From the NCBI RefSeq assembly GCF_030506205.2, contig NC_133351.1, positions 410,001-474,000 on the forward strand: a stretch of 64,000 nucleotides of DNA, read 5' to 3'. Both the position numbers and the translations under genes were made by a program. Source of the stretch: Paramisgurnus dabryanus. Its lineage: Eukaryota; Chordata; Actinopteri; Cypriniformes; Cobitidae. The notes beneath the pieces were generated by a model that was not told where the DNA came from, did no database searches, and saw only the letters and a list, made by a program, of their open reading frames with translations. The stretch's first letter is position 1. Every line of letters begins with the position of its first letter. Shown here piece by piece: positions 45,497 through 57,900 of this stretch.

Positions 45497-46415
45497 CAGG
45501 GGTCTCAAACTCAAACTGGCTTGGGGCTATTTCTGAGATTTACATCTTGTCGAAGGGCCGCAGAGCTATTTTAACATAAACACAATAGTTCTTTAAAAAA
45601 AATTGTTTTTCAGTTTTTTAACATATAACAGTACATTAAAATATTTATATTTTTTAACCTTATCTTAAATAACAAATTTAATTCACCTTTCAAATACACA
45701 TTTATTAACTACTTTTTTGCAACCAGGTAGTGTTTCTGTTTTGATTTATTTAGTATTTTCCATCTCTGTAAAAATGTATATTTGGCTACTGCTCTATGTG
45801 TAACAGCAAGTATAGCAAGCAACATAAATATTATATATGTATATATACGTCATACTATACTTGTTTTGCATGTTTTTTCTCATCTTTCCTCTTTTTTTAA
45901 CCTGGGCACTCTTTTTCTCATCCGTAGTTTAATATGTGTTGCATGACATCTCCACCTCTCCCTCCCTATATGAAGTGTCACCAATGGAAGCTGTGACTTA
46001 ACATGAACTTACCTGGCCGCAGCTATTTGAGTAACAGCTGCCTCTAGATGAACACTCCCAACCAGATTAACTGATCGCATGGTGACTAAAATAATTGACA
46101 TCAGAAGCAGATGAGCAATTAAAATCCCATCACGCATTCCTTATCCTTGTTGTCAGGGAGAGTGCGGCTCATGGTTGCATAGCAACGGAAGACGCGCAAC
46201 CTCCCGAAACACTTTAAAAACAAGAAGCCTTGACTTGGCGTTTAACACACCTTTTCAGACGCAACTGTGAACGGCCCCTTAAACGTTTCCATCAATAATC
46301 AAAGGAATATGAAACTAAGTAAATCAAAATCTTTCTGTTATATTTTTGACAGCAGACACAGGCACGGGTAGGGAGGGCCGCAAATGGCCCGTGTGGCTTG
46401 AGTTTGAGAACACTG
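45497..46415. mobile_element. hAT (Charlie-like) element with perfect 8-bp target duplication
   Basis: It begins CAGGGGTCTCAAACTCAAAC and ends GGCTTGAGTTTGAGAACACTG. CTTTACTG flanks it at 45489-45496 and 46416-46423. The ends are those of the hAT Charlie type elements widespread in vertebrates. At 919 bp with no transposase frame it is non-autonomous. It contains an X-box-like GTTGCATAGCAAC near 46174. Confidence 0.9.
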
Positions 46416-46429
46416 CTTTACTGTATTAT

Positions 46430-47310
46430 CTTGTGTAGCACAGCAGACTGCCCGGCCTTGTGAAAGCCCTCCACGGTTACTTTTACAACCCTTCAGCATT
46501 TCTGTTATGCAGTATTTTCCCCTTTCTCCTGGCCTTTTGCTTTGAAGAATTCCTGATAGATTTGAAGTGATCTGTGTTAAAAGAGCTCTGCCTTTTCTGC
46601 ATCTTTTCCTCCATCATCCATTAGAGACATTCACGGTCCATCTCTATACGAAACGACTGACACCAGACATTTGTCGAGCTCTTATTTTGACGCAGTGGGT
46701 GGCCGCATCCATCCACCTCTGCTACAGGTTTAACAGGATTACAGGCTCTGCCCATCAGTCTTTCTTGTCTTCTGAATGCTTGAGGTATCCAGAGCCATCC
46801 ATCAATGCAGCGGGTCACAAAGTCAATTAAGTTTCCACAACATTACAGTTTTGCCTCTGTGCCGTGAAGAGAAAAGTGTTTTGTGTAGTTCATGAGCTCA
46901 CTGTCCAACGAAATAGAAGATCTATAAAATTCTGCATTTTTCTGATTTCTGAAATTAGCACAGAGCTCTAAGGAGAGAGATGAAGTCTCAATGTCATCAT
47001 TCAATTCTACTGCACTTGCTGTTCTCATGAATGGGAATGAAATCCTTGTGTCCCCCGCAGTAAGTACAGTACGCAGGCTCTGTCAGATGTCCGTGTAGAT
47101 GTAGATGTCTGGTTGATTTGATTTAAATGTGTGTTACCAGAAGCCACAGATGCTGATAACTGGTCAATTGATGAGGTGATTTTTGGTTTTTAATTGCTAC
47201 AGACGGAAGACGCAGTTACTCAAATGACATTTAAATTATATTAAGCTTTAAAGTTCTGCATAATTAAGGGCGTGGCCATTTGAGTGAGGGGTGAACGGCC
47301 ACTGCTGTCA
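46430..47310. other. unique DNA, no gene recognised
   Basis: An 87-codon frame at 46567-46830 and an overlapping one on the other strand have no motif. No repeat ends. Confidence 0.4.
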
Positions 47311-47321
47311 CTAGAATCGAG

Positions 47322-47440
47322 CTAGGCGGGCGTGGTTTCAGCAACCAGCCACCTCAGCTTCACCCACACCCCGCCTCTTTACCCATTTTTGGTTTTCCGC
47401 AAGTGATTCGCGGTGACTCGTGGCCAAGATGGCAACCGCA
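47322..47440 (-). repeat. dispersed repeat, copy 2 (inverted relative to 33063-33192)
   Basis: The reverse complement shares CGGTTGCCATCTTGGCC, GTGAAGCTGAGGTGGC and ACCACGCCCGCCTA with 33063-33192. The exact ends of the family are not visible. Confidence 0.65.
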
Positions 47441-48039
47441 GGCAATTTCTGAAAATGTACCGCATTTGCAACCCTAGTTACAGGCGGTTTCATCGGATGC
47501 ACACATGCTGTTGCGGTTACGCGTCTGAACTGAAGTGATTTTCTGGTCTGTATTTATTTATTGGTCTGGCTAAACTAATCTCTGAAACCTTGTTGACAAT
47601 AAAATGTTTTGGTTTGCTAAAGATGAGGGGAGACGACGAGCAATGAGAACTATGTGGAGAGGTTTGGCAGCCAGGCAAGATTTCAAGGATCTGTAGCTGA
47701 CTTGTATACATTAATTTCACACAGTAATGTTAGCTCAGAGTAATAGTTGAAACGCGCTAGATATTATATATGAACAAAGGTAATTTACTTGTTATTTATT
47801 TCCCTTGTTTTCAGAAATAAACTAATGTAAAAGGAAAAGGCGCTGGTTAATGTTGTGACTTCTGAAACCGTGAATAGTGAATTATAAATAGTAAAAAAAA
47901 CTTGTAAAATGAGTATTACTCATAGCTGAAAGCATTACTTTATCAGGGGAAGCACTAAAAAGAAAAGAGAGCAATGTTAAAAACCGACAGACATTTCGAT
48001 TCTGAAGATTCCCTGAAGACCTTAATGTGGTAATGTTTT

Positions 48040-48180
48040 ATTACAAGGCAATCTTGAATGCTTGATTTTGATTGGCCAGTGGTGACATTCCAAGGTTTGT
48101 TATTCCCAGATTAACACAACCACCTGAAACTAATAACACAGCTTCATCTGTGTACTGCGACTCATCTTGACAGGTGCAAT
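48040..48180. mobile_element. relic of a CTTGATT-type MITE
   Basis: The block GCTTGATTTTGATTGGCCAG matches the start of the elements near 26328 and 62980, and is followed by TGACATTCCAAGG as in those. Ends are not defined. Confidence 0.4.
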
Positions 48181-48189
48181 TTAATACTC

Positions 48190-49040
48190 AATAGTCACAC
48201 TGTCGAGCCCGGATCAGGGTAATATAAGACTCCTCCACTTTGCGCAGGGGTTCTGATCATCCTGTCGAGATTTGTAGCCGGCTGATGTTTTCTCTTACAT
48301 AATAGAGATGAGACAGATGATTTGGTCGACCATGTGCATTAGGAGAGATGTGCAGTTTTTTCAGTTTTTCATTTCTCCATAGGACTGAAAAATTTGTGCT
48401 TGAAGGCGGGACATGCACAGAGGGCAGGGCGTACGCATAATTGTAATAATGAAAATAATTTTATTGAAGCACTTTTACAAAAATCAATGTTACATAAACT
48501 ATAACAGGATTTTGAACACTACTAAACATTTATTTTAAACAGAAATAACTGCGTACCCAGTAAACTGAAGTGCTTTCTACAGTATGTTGCATTCTACCTA
48601 GTATTAATCAGAAAGCCTTGAAACACAATATGAATGTTTAATTACAACGTGCATGTAAAGTGCATCTGCACAAAATGCAAGTGAACTTAAAATAAGTTAC
48701 ATGTTGCCAGAAAGTTTAACTAAAGTTTTATTTGTACCTAATGTCAGTGATGAAATGTACATTGAAATGCTTTGTGTGAGGCTCATGCAGTGTTCAGCAT
48801 AATACTAATATAAAGAACACTAGAAAGTTTTTTAAGGATAAGAAAAAAAGAATAATAACAAATATTATAAGAAAAATTTAAATACAAAGAATCTAGTAAA
48901 GAGTGAAAAAGGATGTTGCCATAATGTGTAATAGGGATTCGCTCTATAAACGTAACAAGGCACTTTAAAACACCGCCAAAGTATTCACAACATTAATAAG
49001 CAACACGTTTTTCGCTATTATTTTAGCTGTTCTATATTGT
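48190..49040. other. unique AT-rich DNA
   Basis: Nothing recognisable was found. Confidence 0.45.
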
Positions 49041-49049
49041 AGATGTTTG

Positions 49050-51000
49050 CGTTTTAAAAAATTTGTTTGTAGATGGATTTATGCCAGATGCATAAAATCT
49101 AAATCTACTAGAGAAAAGTGTAAGACAATAGTGACATCAGATGAAGTTGAATTAGCCTCCATTGAACGAGCACCCTCAGCTGCCCTCAGACACAAGAAAC
49201 AATCAAACTTTGGCTGGGCTTTAGTTTCTGCGTGACCTGCTGATAGACGGGGAAACGAGACGTGCGCGAGCTCGTGTCAGTTAGTGTGCATTAACCATCA
49301 TATTGTCACCATTTTCTTTCCCTGTGCTGTACCACCTGTCGTGTGTTACAGAACCAGAGTGTCACAGCGGGGAGGAACACTGTCGCTGTTCGCTGACACA
49401 TCCTAAACCAGAGCGGCATCTTTCCCCGGCTCTAATGAGGATGGAACAGTGTCCGTGGAGCTCTGTCACGTACCTCAGCACACCGATGAAGGCTCCTCTT
49501 CCGCTCGGCCCCAAGGGACCTCATTAAGCTTTTTCTACACTGTCTCCGTGTAGGAATCACATCATCCTTAGGGAAAAATGTAAATAAATGCGTTTGCTAC
49601 TTGGCACCCTCCCATTTGCTTTTTCGAGGAAGAAAAATTGCATTGCGAGGCTTAATTAGTAAGCGCTGCCATTATGCTTTCTTTATTATGTAAATGAATC
49701 GGCCGAGCGCTTGGAACCGTTGTCTCACGCAAGCTTTGTGCCAGGTGTTTGCTGGCTGAATGCTGCTGTGCTTTTTTCATTCTCTTGCAGAAGAAAAGAC
49801 AACCGTACTGAGGAATCGTAGGATGAGCTATAATTATTTAACAGATGATTTTCCCCTCCTCTCGATCCACACAGCTTTGGCGCTGTAGCGGCGCTTTGTT
49901 CGGGCCGTTCAGAGCGAAACCTGATGATTCTCAGATTTTGGCGGCTGTCAGGCATCGTCTTGTAGGCTAATGCTTATGATTCGCTTATTCTGACAACGCC
50001 GAACGACTTGATACTCGGAAATCCATGACTTGGAGTGAAAATGCTTGGAGCTGGGTGGGGGTTAGCACTCGATTCATATTAAAAAGCTCAGCAGCTAGTG
50101 AACGAGTTTAGGGTCAGGTGGTGTCATAAATGGGGGGACGTAGCATGTTGCTCTTGCAGTCCATACCAGCAGAGAATGATGATGAGAAAGATTGTGAAGG
50201 ATTTGTGATCATATACATTTCTAGAGAAATGCGTGTAGCATAGCAGAGGTTTTTTTTGTCATGTCAGCTGTGGTTTTGTATCAAATAAATCATATCTGTA
50301 TTTGTTAAGGACTCCTGTATCTCAGCGTCTGTAATTATTTAAAGGATGATCCTACTCATGGATGATCAATGCCGTGTTGTTGTGTATTGAACTGTTGACA
50401 TGTGCTGTAAGTGATCTTTTCCTTTAGGGAGCCGCCAGAAACAATTAGCAAGAACATCCTCTTCTTTTCCTCTCCTGTCAGCTGCACGATGTCACATGAT
50501 TTCTGTGATCTCTGGCTGTGAACATCTGTCTGTATGCAGAGGTGTGCTGCAGGTGCGCTCTCTTGATTGAGCGTGTGTTTCCCATCATCCTCTCTGTCTA
50601 GCACTGCTGCAAATCACTCTGGTATCAATGTTATTACCTCCCCTTTAACTGCACAATTACACAGACTCATGTTGTGAGGATTGTCCTGTGACAGCAGCGC
50701 TTATCAATCTTTAAGACACACTGCGTTTGTCAGGTGGTGGTGTTTTTTAGGAAGGTCTTGCCACAGTTGTTGGCAACGGCTCTACCCGTGTGTCCTGATG
50801 TGTTGACGCTTCTCGCCTACCTGCACCTCCGCCTGTCAATCCGAGCGGGCCACATGAACACGGGTAATAAACTTGCGTGGCAGCTCAGTGTCACGCGTGT
50901 CAATTTGGTTTGTTTTCAGCACCTCATTTTCCCCTTGAGCAGTTACAGACACGCCTGCCAGCTGTGCATGACACTGGGACGTTTCTCCGATGTCTGGGAG
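49050..51000. other. repeat-free segment, candidate regulatory DNA
   Basis: About 2 kb without visible repeats, with AT-rich homeodomain-like motifs (CTTAATTAGTAAGC near 49653) and GC-richer parts. No coding exon is supported; the frames at 49303-49527 and 50734-51042 have no domain. Possible conserved non-coding DNA upstream of the promoter-like segment at 51.6 kb. Confidence 0.25.
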
Positions 51001-51205
51001 CATTTAGGTTTTTGGTTGTTTCAAATATTAACATGTCAGTGATTATTTTAATCTGTGACTTTTGTGCATCAATAAAACAACTAAATGCTTGCATACAATT
51101 ACTGCTCATACGTTAAGAGTTGTTCTTGATTTTCACACAACACGTCCTGCTGTCTTGTCCTTATTTTGTTATTTTTGTTGTCTATCATATTTGCCTACTG
51201 AAATA

Positions 51206-51331
<126 letters not shown>

Positions 51332-51629
51332 TTTCTTCACAAAACCGATTTTAGTTTCTTTTATCTCATACTTTTTTTTAATTTACAGTGTTTGTTCATG
51401 TTTTAACATTTGTGCGCTGAATGTAAGCGCTGAAATAAAGTGAGAAGAGCTACAGTACAGTTATTGACTGAAGACACATTGAGGCAGAAGCTCATTTGTG
51501 GCCTGACCTCCGTGGACTTCAGTCCACCCCCCCTCCAATATTGCACGGGTGTTATTTTAGGGGTGGGGGGTTTGTGAACCACCCACGTCTCCCCCTGACA
51601 CCACGGGTTGTGGCTGTATCCGTAATGAA

Positions 51630-51919
51630 GAGCTCAATTTAGCCAGTGACGTGCCGCTAGCGCAGCCGTGCGCTCTGACTGGCTGAGTGCGCTGCTGACA
51701 TCACGCCACCCATCCGTTGATTTGGCGCTGTCTCCGAGGCTTCGGGGCGAGAGCGTGAGCCATGGGCTCTGGCGGTTAGGTGCAGAAGGAGAAACGGGAA
51801 GAAGAGCAGGGGGAGGCGCGTGGAGGAGAGTGCTCAGCACCGTGGCGACCGCAGCCTCTGATGCTATGGAAACTAAACCTCTCTGACCGGTGGAAATAAT
51901 GATGATTAGCGTCTATCAG
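51630..51919 (+). promoter_or_regulatory. CpG-containing promoter-like segment with possible first exon
   Basis: The segment is clearly richer in GC and CpG than its surroundings and starts with a CRE-like TGACGTGCC near 51649. It has no TATA box. It ends with ATGATGATTAGCGTCTATCA followed by G and the donor GTGAGAG at 51920. If used as a coding start, ATG at 51899 gives MMISVYQ and ends in phase 0. An upstream short frame (ATGGAAACTAAACC... ending TGA) precedes it. A promoter of a non-coding RNA is equally possible. Confidence 0.4.
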
Positions 51920-54900
51920 GTGAGAGCCACGCTCAATAGGATGCGATGCACTCAACAGTTTTGTTGACACAAGCAGGCATGTATGCGTTTAGTCAGCGGC
52001 ACGATTAAAAACTTCAGTCAAGTGCTGGTTATATCAGTGTCCTGTCTGATTGGTCTGGTTTTCATTTGGCTTTTGCTGTTCACTTCTCTACCGCTGAGAT
52101 TTTCCAGCATCAGTATGTGATTTAACCGCAGGTCTCTTTGTGTTTGAGGGTTAGTTGAGGACATTTGTACTGCAGATCAAGAGATTGTATTACGCTGTGG
52201 TTCTTCAGCTTCCAGGATCTGACACTCATTTGGGCTGTTAATGTTTAAAGAGATTATTTGGTTATTTGGCCTATATGTGATTATTGGGTGATCATAGTGA
52301 GTTGTAATATTTTAAAGTGTGTCTTTTATACTGTTGTGAATCAGTGTTTTAATGTGAGGATGTGTGTGTACAAATGATGGTATGCTCACCTGTGATCTGA
52401 AATAGATCTTACTTGTGAGCTTTTACAGAAAACAGCATTCAATTCTTCAATAAAAACTTCATTAATCTTCTAACAATGATTTTTATTTTCAAACTCAATC
52501 AGTCAGTTTTCATTTGATCTGATAATAGCTCTTCAGTATTCTTCTTACGCATTTAAAATCAAAATGCAGTTTGTAATACATTTTGTCCTCATTTAATTTT
52601 TTTTACTTACTGTACTTTTTTGTTTATACTGTGGCAGCTGTCAGTCATTTTAGTATAATTTACTGAAATACTGAGAGTCTTTGTGTTGCAGATGTTGTGA
52701 CTATAAATTAATGCTTGGCATTGAAGGAAAACCCATAGAGTTTAAGGTGCTCTGTATAGATATTATTATTATTATTATCATCTATTATTATTATTATCAT
52801 TATTATTATTGTTTTTGTTATTATTATTATTATTATATGATCATTTTTAGAATCACAGAATAAATTAGTTGTTTTCAAGTCTGACATACATAACTAATAT
52901 TGTTCCCACTGCATGGATAGAAGAGAAGCAATCCGCGTAACCCAGCACGATTTTAATGTTTTATACACATATTTTATGTTTATCATTCATTGTAACAGTC
53001 GCTCAGTGGATGTGAACAGATAAAGATATGAGACATCATTTTCTTGTTGTTTTACACAGTAAGGAAGGACATATGAATCTTTAAAGGTATCTTTAAACAG
53101 TGTGCAGTAAGAAAAGTGTTTACAAATACTGTTAAACTGAATTCTTGCTTGGCTAGAGTTGCTTTTTATAAAGAGTTTTGTTCCTGTAAATAATAAACTG
53201 ATCTTCAGGTTTGTAAATCTTAGAATAGCTGATCATTATAATCGAGTTTATCACGTGAGACGTCAGTGCTTTACTGAAGAACAGTCTTGTCATCTGTACA
53301 TTTCAATACACACAGCGGATCATTTTACAAATCTCCTATAAAGCAAACTGCTTATTTGTCTACGTTGACAAAATCAATACATGCATCAGGCTTAGCAGAC
53401 AGCAACACCTTTGTGTGATTGAGATCTGCACAGATGTAATGTGAAGATCTGATTGATATTGGCATCCCTAAACATTTGAGTTGTGTGGATCCCTGTACGC
53501 GTTCAGCTGTGAAGCACTAATGTCTCATTCACACATCACTTTGGTTTCCTATAAATGCTGAATGTGGACGAATCTCATAAAATCTCTAGAAACACTTAAG
53601 ACTTCTGTGACTGAACTCAGATTAGACTCCATGTTGATTTGTACTGAAGGTCTGCAAATAAATGTGCTCACAATCTCATGTTGATGGTCTTGAATGGCTG
53701 ATAAGATTGAATTATTTTTCAATATTAAATGTTAAGATGGTCTCATGTTTATAACATTATGTCGGTGTACAAACAGGCCTTGGCACACGTCTTCTTCCAG
53801 CTCTCCGTCCCCTTTCTGGCGTGTCCAGGACGGGTCAAGCTGGCGAGTACAGCAGATGGTGCACATTAGGCCTTTTTGTCAGTGTTACACTCTGAATATT
53901 GTTTGAGTGTTTAGAAAGAATCTGCTGAGCCCCAACGCCTGCTGTGCTGGAGTTTGCAGGATTCATTTTTAAGGATGTTTGAGATCCCTGTCACTGTCAC
54001 ATGGGGTGCGCAGGCGGCACTGCTGCAGTGATTTGACAGTAACCTTGTGCAACTTGATTGTCAGAGAGCTGTGTGTGTGTGTGTGTGTATTCGCACCTGT
54101 CCCCATCAATGAAAACACCCCACACACCCTGAGGCTACAGATCTCATGAATCTAAATCAGCCATGGCCATCGGTCTATTAAATAATGCAGCAATGTCCGC
54201 TTCACATTAGAGTGATAAATGTCTTACATTGTTCTGAGCAGAGGTCCATAAAGTGTTTTCAAGACTGCGTTCTACTGTCTCCTTTATCTGTGGAGAGGAA
54301 CCTGATTTACTGTGTGTGCGTGCGTGTGTGTGTGTTTGTGTATGTGTGTGTGCGCGTGTATGTGTGTGTTTCACTCAATGTGCATCACTACCTAAAAACT
54401 CAACGCCTGGTCTTATATATCTGTGCGTTTGCAGAAGACAGACTCCTCATAATTAGCCATCGCTCTTTGAGCACCTCAACGATGTGACTCTCTTGAGTTT
54501 TATTTGGTTTGTCTTTGTGTTCAGATCATTGAAGGACATGTTGAGGGTCTTTACAGCGCTCAGCCCTCTCTTGATCTTGAAGCGGTGCTGGTGAAGAGGA
54601 TATGGGACGCTGCTCCGTGGCTTTCAGTACCGCCAAAAAGAAGGAGGGTTCGGTCGTCTCACCAGGCTGACTTCAGCACACAGCAGAACATCAGGTAAAT
54701 GTCATGGTTCTGTATACATTAGATTTGTTTCAATTCTATTTAAATTTGTATTATTATTAATGCTGTTTTAAAACTGTTTGTTTGTTTTAGAAAATAAACC
54801 ATAAGATTATTAAAAACAAAAACATTTTTGAAAAAGGATATACAAGGAAATACAAATGAATTATAACAACACTGTGTAACAATTGAAGGAAATTATAAAA

Positions 54901-57900
54901 AACTTTGTATATAGAAAGAACTGTAAACTGTACATGATAGCTTTAAATATTGAAGTAATTACATTGGCACCTCTCTTAACCTTTTAATGAAATGCTAAAG
55001 TAATATTTAAACGTAGTCTGATGAGATATTTGAATAACTGTAGTATTCTTACAGTGCTTTTGTATAACACATTCTTACCCCTAACAAATCATTTATATAA
55101 ATCTAAATCTGCAGGTCTACTCACAAATGTCTTTTAATGAGCAATTAATAATATGGTTGCTTTGTCTCTGTGCACCATGACAGAAAACAATTTTAAATTA
55201 AACATCATGTGTGTGGAGAAAATCCCATATATTCAGTGTGTATAATGAAAGCAGGCTGTTAGTTTATAGTAAGAGTGAGGCAGTGTTAAAGCTGACTGTG
55301 TTCACGGGTTTAGATCCATCTGGGGGCGAAGCTTCGTCTCTCTCTGAATCTCACTGGAGATCTGGACCGTCACGCCGAGCGTTAGAAATCTCACTCTGTG
55401 TTAATGTGTTAATGAAAGCTCCAGATCGGTGTAATGCTCATTAGCTCGTTCGCTCTTCGCATTCTTTTGCAATACACTCGGCTCATAATGGTTGAGGTTA
55501 ATTGGTTTGGGTAGCGGAGCTCGGATACGTCGTCTCTCTAGAGAGCTCGGCTGCGTCATCTCAGGCTTCACGCTGTCTTTATAGGCAACATTATCAGCTC
55601 TTCAATAGAATGCATGTGGTGAGCTTGGGTTCATTTATACAAACAGAAATTTAAACCTGTATGTGACCCACACCCAGCCAGTCATTTTACACTAAACTAG
55701 TTACTGTTAAAGTACATCTAGTTTCTAAATTAACAAGAAGCACTCAGTCAAAGCAAGTTGTTTCTTTGCTTATTGATTAAAAAAGGTTTTGAAATCTCTT
55801 GAATATTTGGATATATTTGTTATTGTGTATGTCAGTCCTCTGTAAACTGTTCTTCACATGTCATTATGTGCGGGCCGTGGTCGTGTATGTTTTAGGTTGC
55901 GGGCTCTTGTGAGAAGCTCAGAGTTGTGTTGATTCTTTGAGGATGTCTGATGTTAGAAGTGAGATGAAACTCAAGAGGAGAAGATCTCATCCGCAGGAGG
56001 ACCTCACCGTCCATTAGTGCCACCACCAAACCATCATGATAGAGAGGAACTACACAGGTACTGTGATCTCATTATGACATCATCAAACAATCTTTCCTTT
56101 ACAGTCTCAGTACAGTGAACGTGAGCTCATTCATACTCACAAGACTTACGGGAGAGAAACATGTTGCAAAGAAATGACTTTTTATCCCAAATGACTTAGA
56201 AATGAGCTTCTTCAGCTGAGCGCTATGGTAGCTGTTATAATGTCTGCTTTGTTTATCTGTTGTTGAACAATGCGCCGGTTGGTTGTTGTGATGTTTATCC
56301 CGCCCCTCCACTGTGATTGGACGGCCCTGTGAGAACTGACATTGACAAGCTGAGTTTTTCACCTAAAGTTGAAAATTTTCCAGGTTTCAGTGCGTAAAAA
56401 CTGTTTTTTTGAAAAATGGCACGCTTTCATTGGAAACAATTGAAAACATATGCCGGCGCAAAAGCTTTAATGTGCGCGCCCCCAAAGTGTGATTCATCCT
56501 GAAAGAGACTAGAAGAGAGATTACACAACTGAGAAACTGTGAAAGAATTCTTTGATTGCAGTCTTAGTTGTGCTTTCTAATGCTGGTGATTTTACATTTT
56601 TAATACTTTTCAGGATTATGAAAGTTGAAAAATCTCCTGCTGATGGACGGAGCGGTCAGAGTTTTAAACTGTAAAAGCATAAGAGGTGTTGTCTTCCTTA
56701 GCAAATCTGAATACTCTTGAAGAACTGATAAGAAACACTGTGGAAATGCAGTAGGTGGTGGGTTTGCTAGCAGCGCACATATTGATCATCAAGGTTAGTT
56801 GTGGCCTTCAGAAATGGATTGTGCTTTTGTTTGTTTGGAGAGCAGAGATCAGACAAACGATTGTTGTGTTCGAGCGGCTGCAGAATCTCAGGGGAGACGA
56901 CAGACGATCAATCTGTAGTTAATTGTCAAACCCATATTCTGAAGGTTTACCGCGTCAACATCTGTAATCTTTCTCTTTGTACACTGATTGTCTGTCTGAT
57001 TCCCTTTATGACCAAGCGCTTGTTAAGAGACTAAAGCAGATGATCAAGTGACAGACACATCGACAGATTATCCGGAAACTTCCTGTGTGCCGTGCGGGGG
57101 GGGGGGGGGGTATGGGGGTTTCGCAGCGAAAGGCTTTGCAGCCATCTGCCTCTTCTCTCAGCTCTTGTGCGGATCTGGACGATTCCTGCATCGCCGGGCG
57201 GCAGATGGATTCCTCCAGCATCGCTTGCCATTGTGGCTTTGTGTGGCTTTATGCCAGCAGCAGTCTTTAGGGAATACAGGTAGCCAATTAAGGCTGAATA
57301 ACCATCCATCATTGTTTGGTAGAGACACTGTGTGCTTTAATAACAAATGACCACTACTGTCTGCATTAGTCTAAAAAAACAAAACAAACAATCACAAACC
57401 CTTAAATTGTAAATTCTCTTTGTTTTTTTACACATTGTATCGTGTATCATTCATGTTATTTTTCATCCTGATGGATTGTGATTTATAATCTCTGAAGTCC
57501 TCTGAACATTGGAGAGAGCACAAACTCATTCAGATGTCTGATATTGACAACAACACATATGACACACAAAATATTGAGTGCTAAAATAATGTTTTTTATG
57601 TTATTTTAACTGCTCAGTAAGAATTAATTGAAAAACTCACATTGTGTGATGATTTACTCATGTAAAGTCTCATGGTCAGTCTGTAATATCACTACGCCTC
57701 CTGCAGCCATGTTACATCAGCAAAGTCCTTGATTATTACACCAGAATGAGAGTATAGTCCCTAAACATATCTGACTAGAAAATAACAACTTTTAATTTTC
57801 TGTCGGTCTTAGTACACGATGTAATCACAGAAGAGTCAAGTTTTAAATAGGAAAAATATCAAAACTCTTTAGTTATTTTTTAGCGCCATGCTAATGGTCT

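Noticed and set aside
57031..57350. Frames of 60-100 codons around a G homopolymer
   Set aside because: At least six overlapping frames on both strands reflect GC-rich sequence; none has a domain or good splice context.
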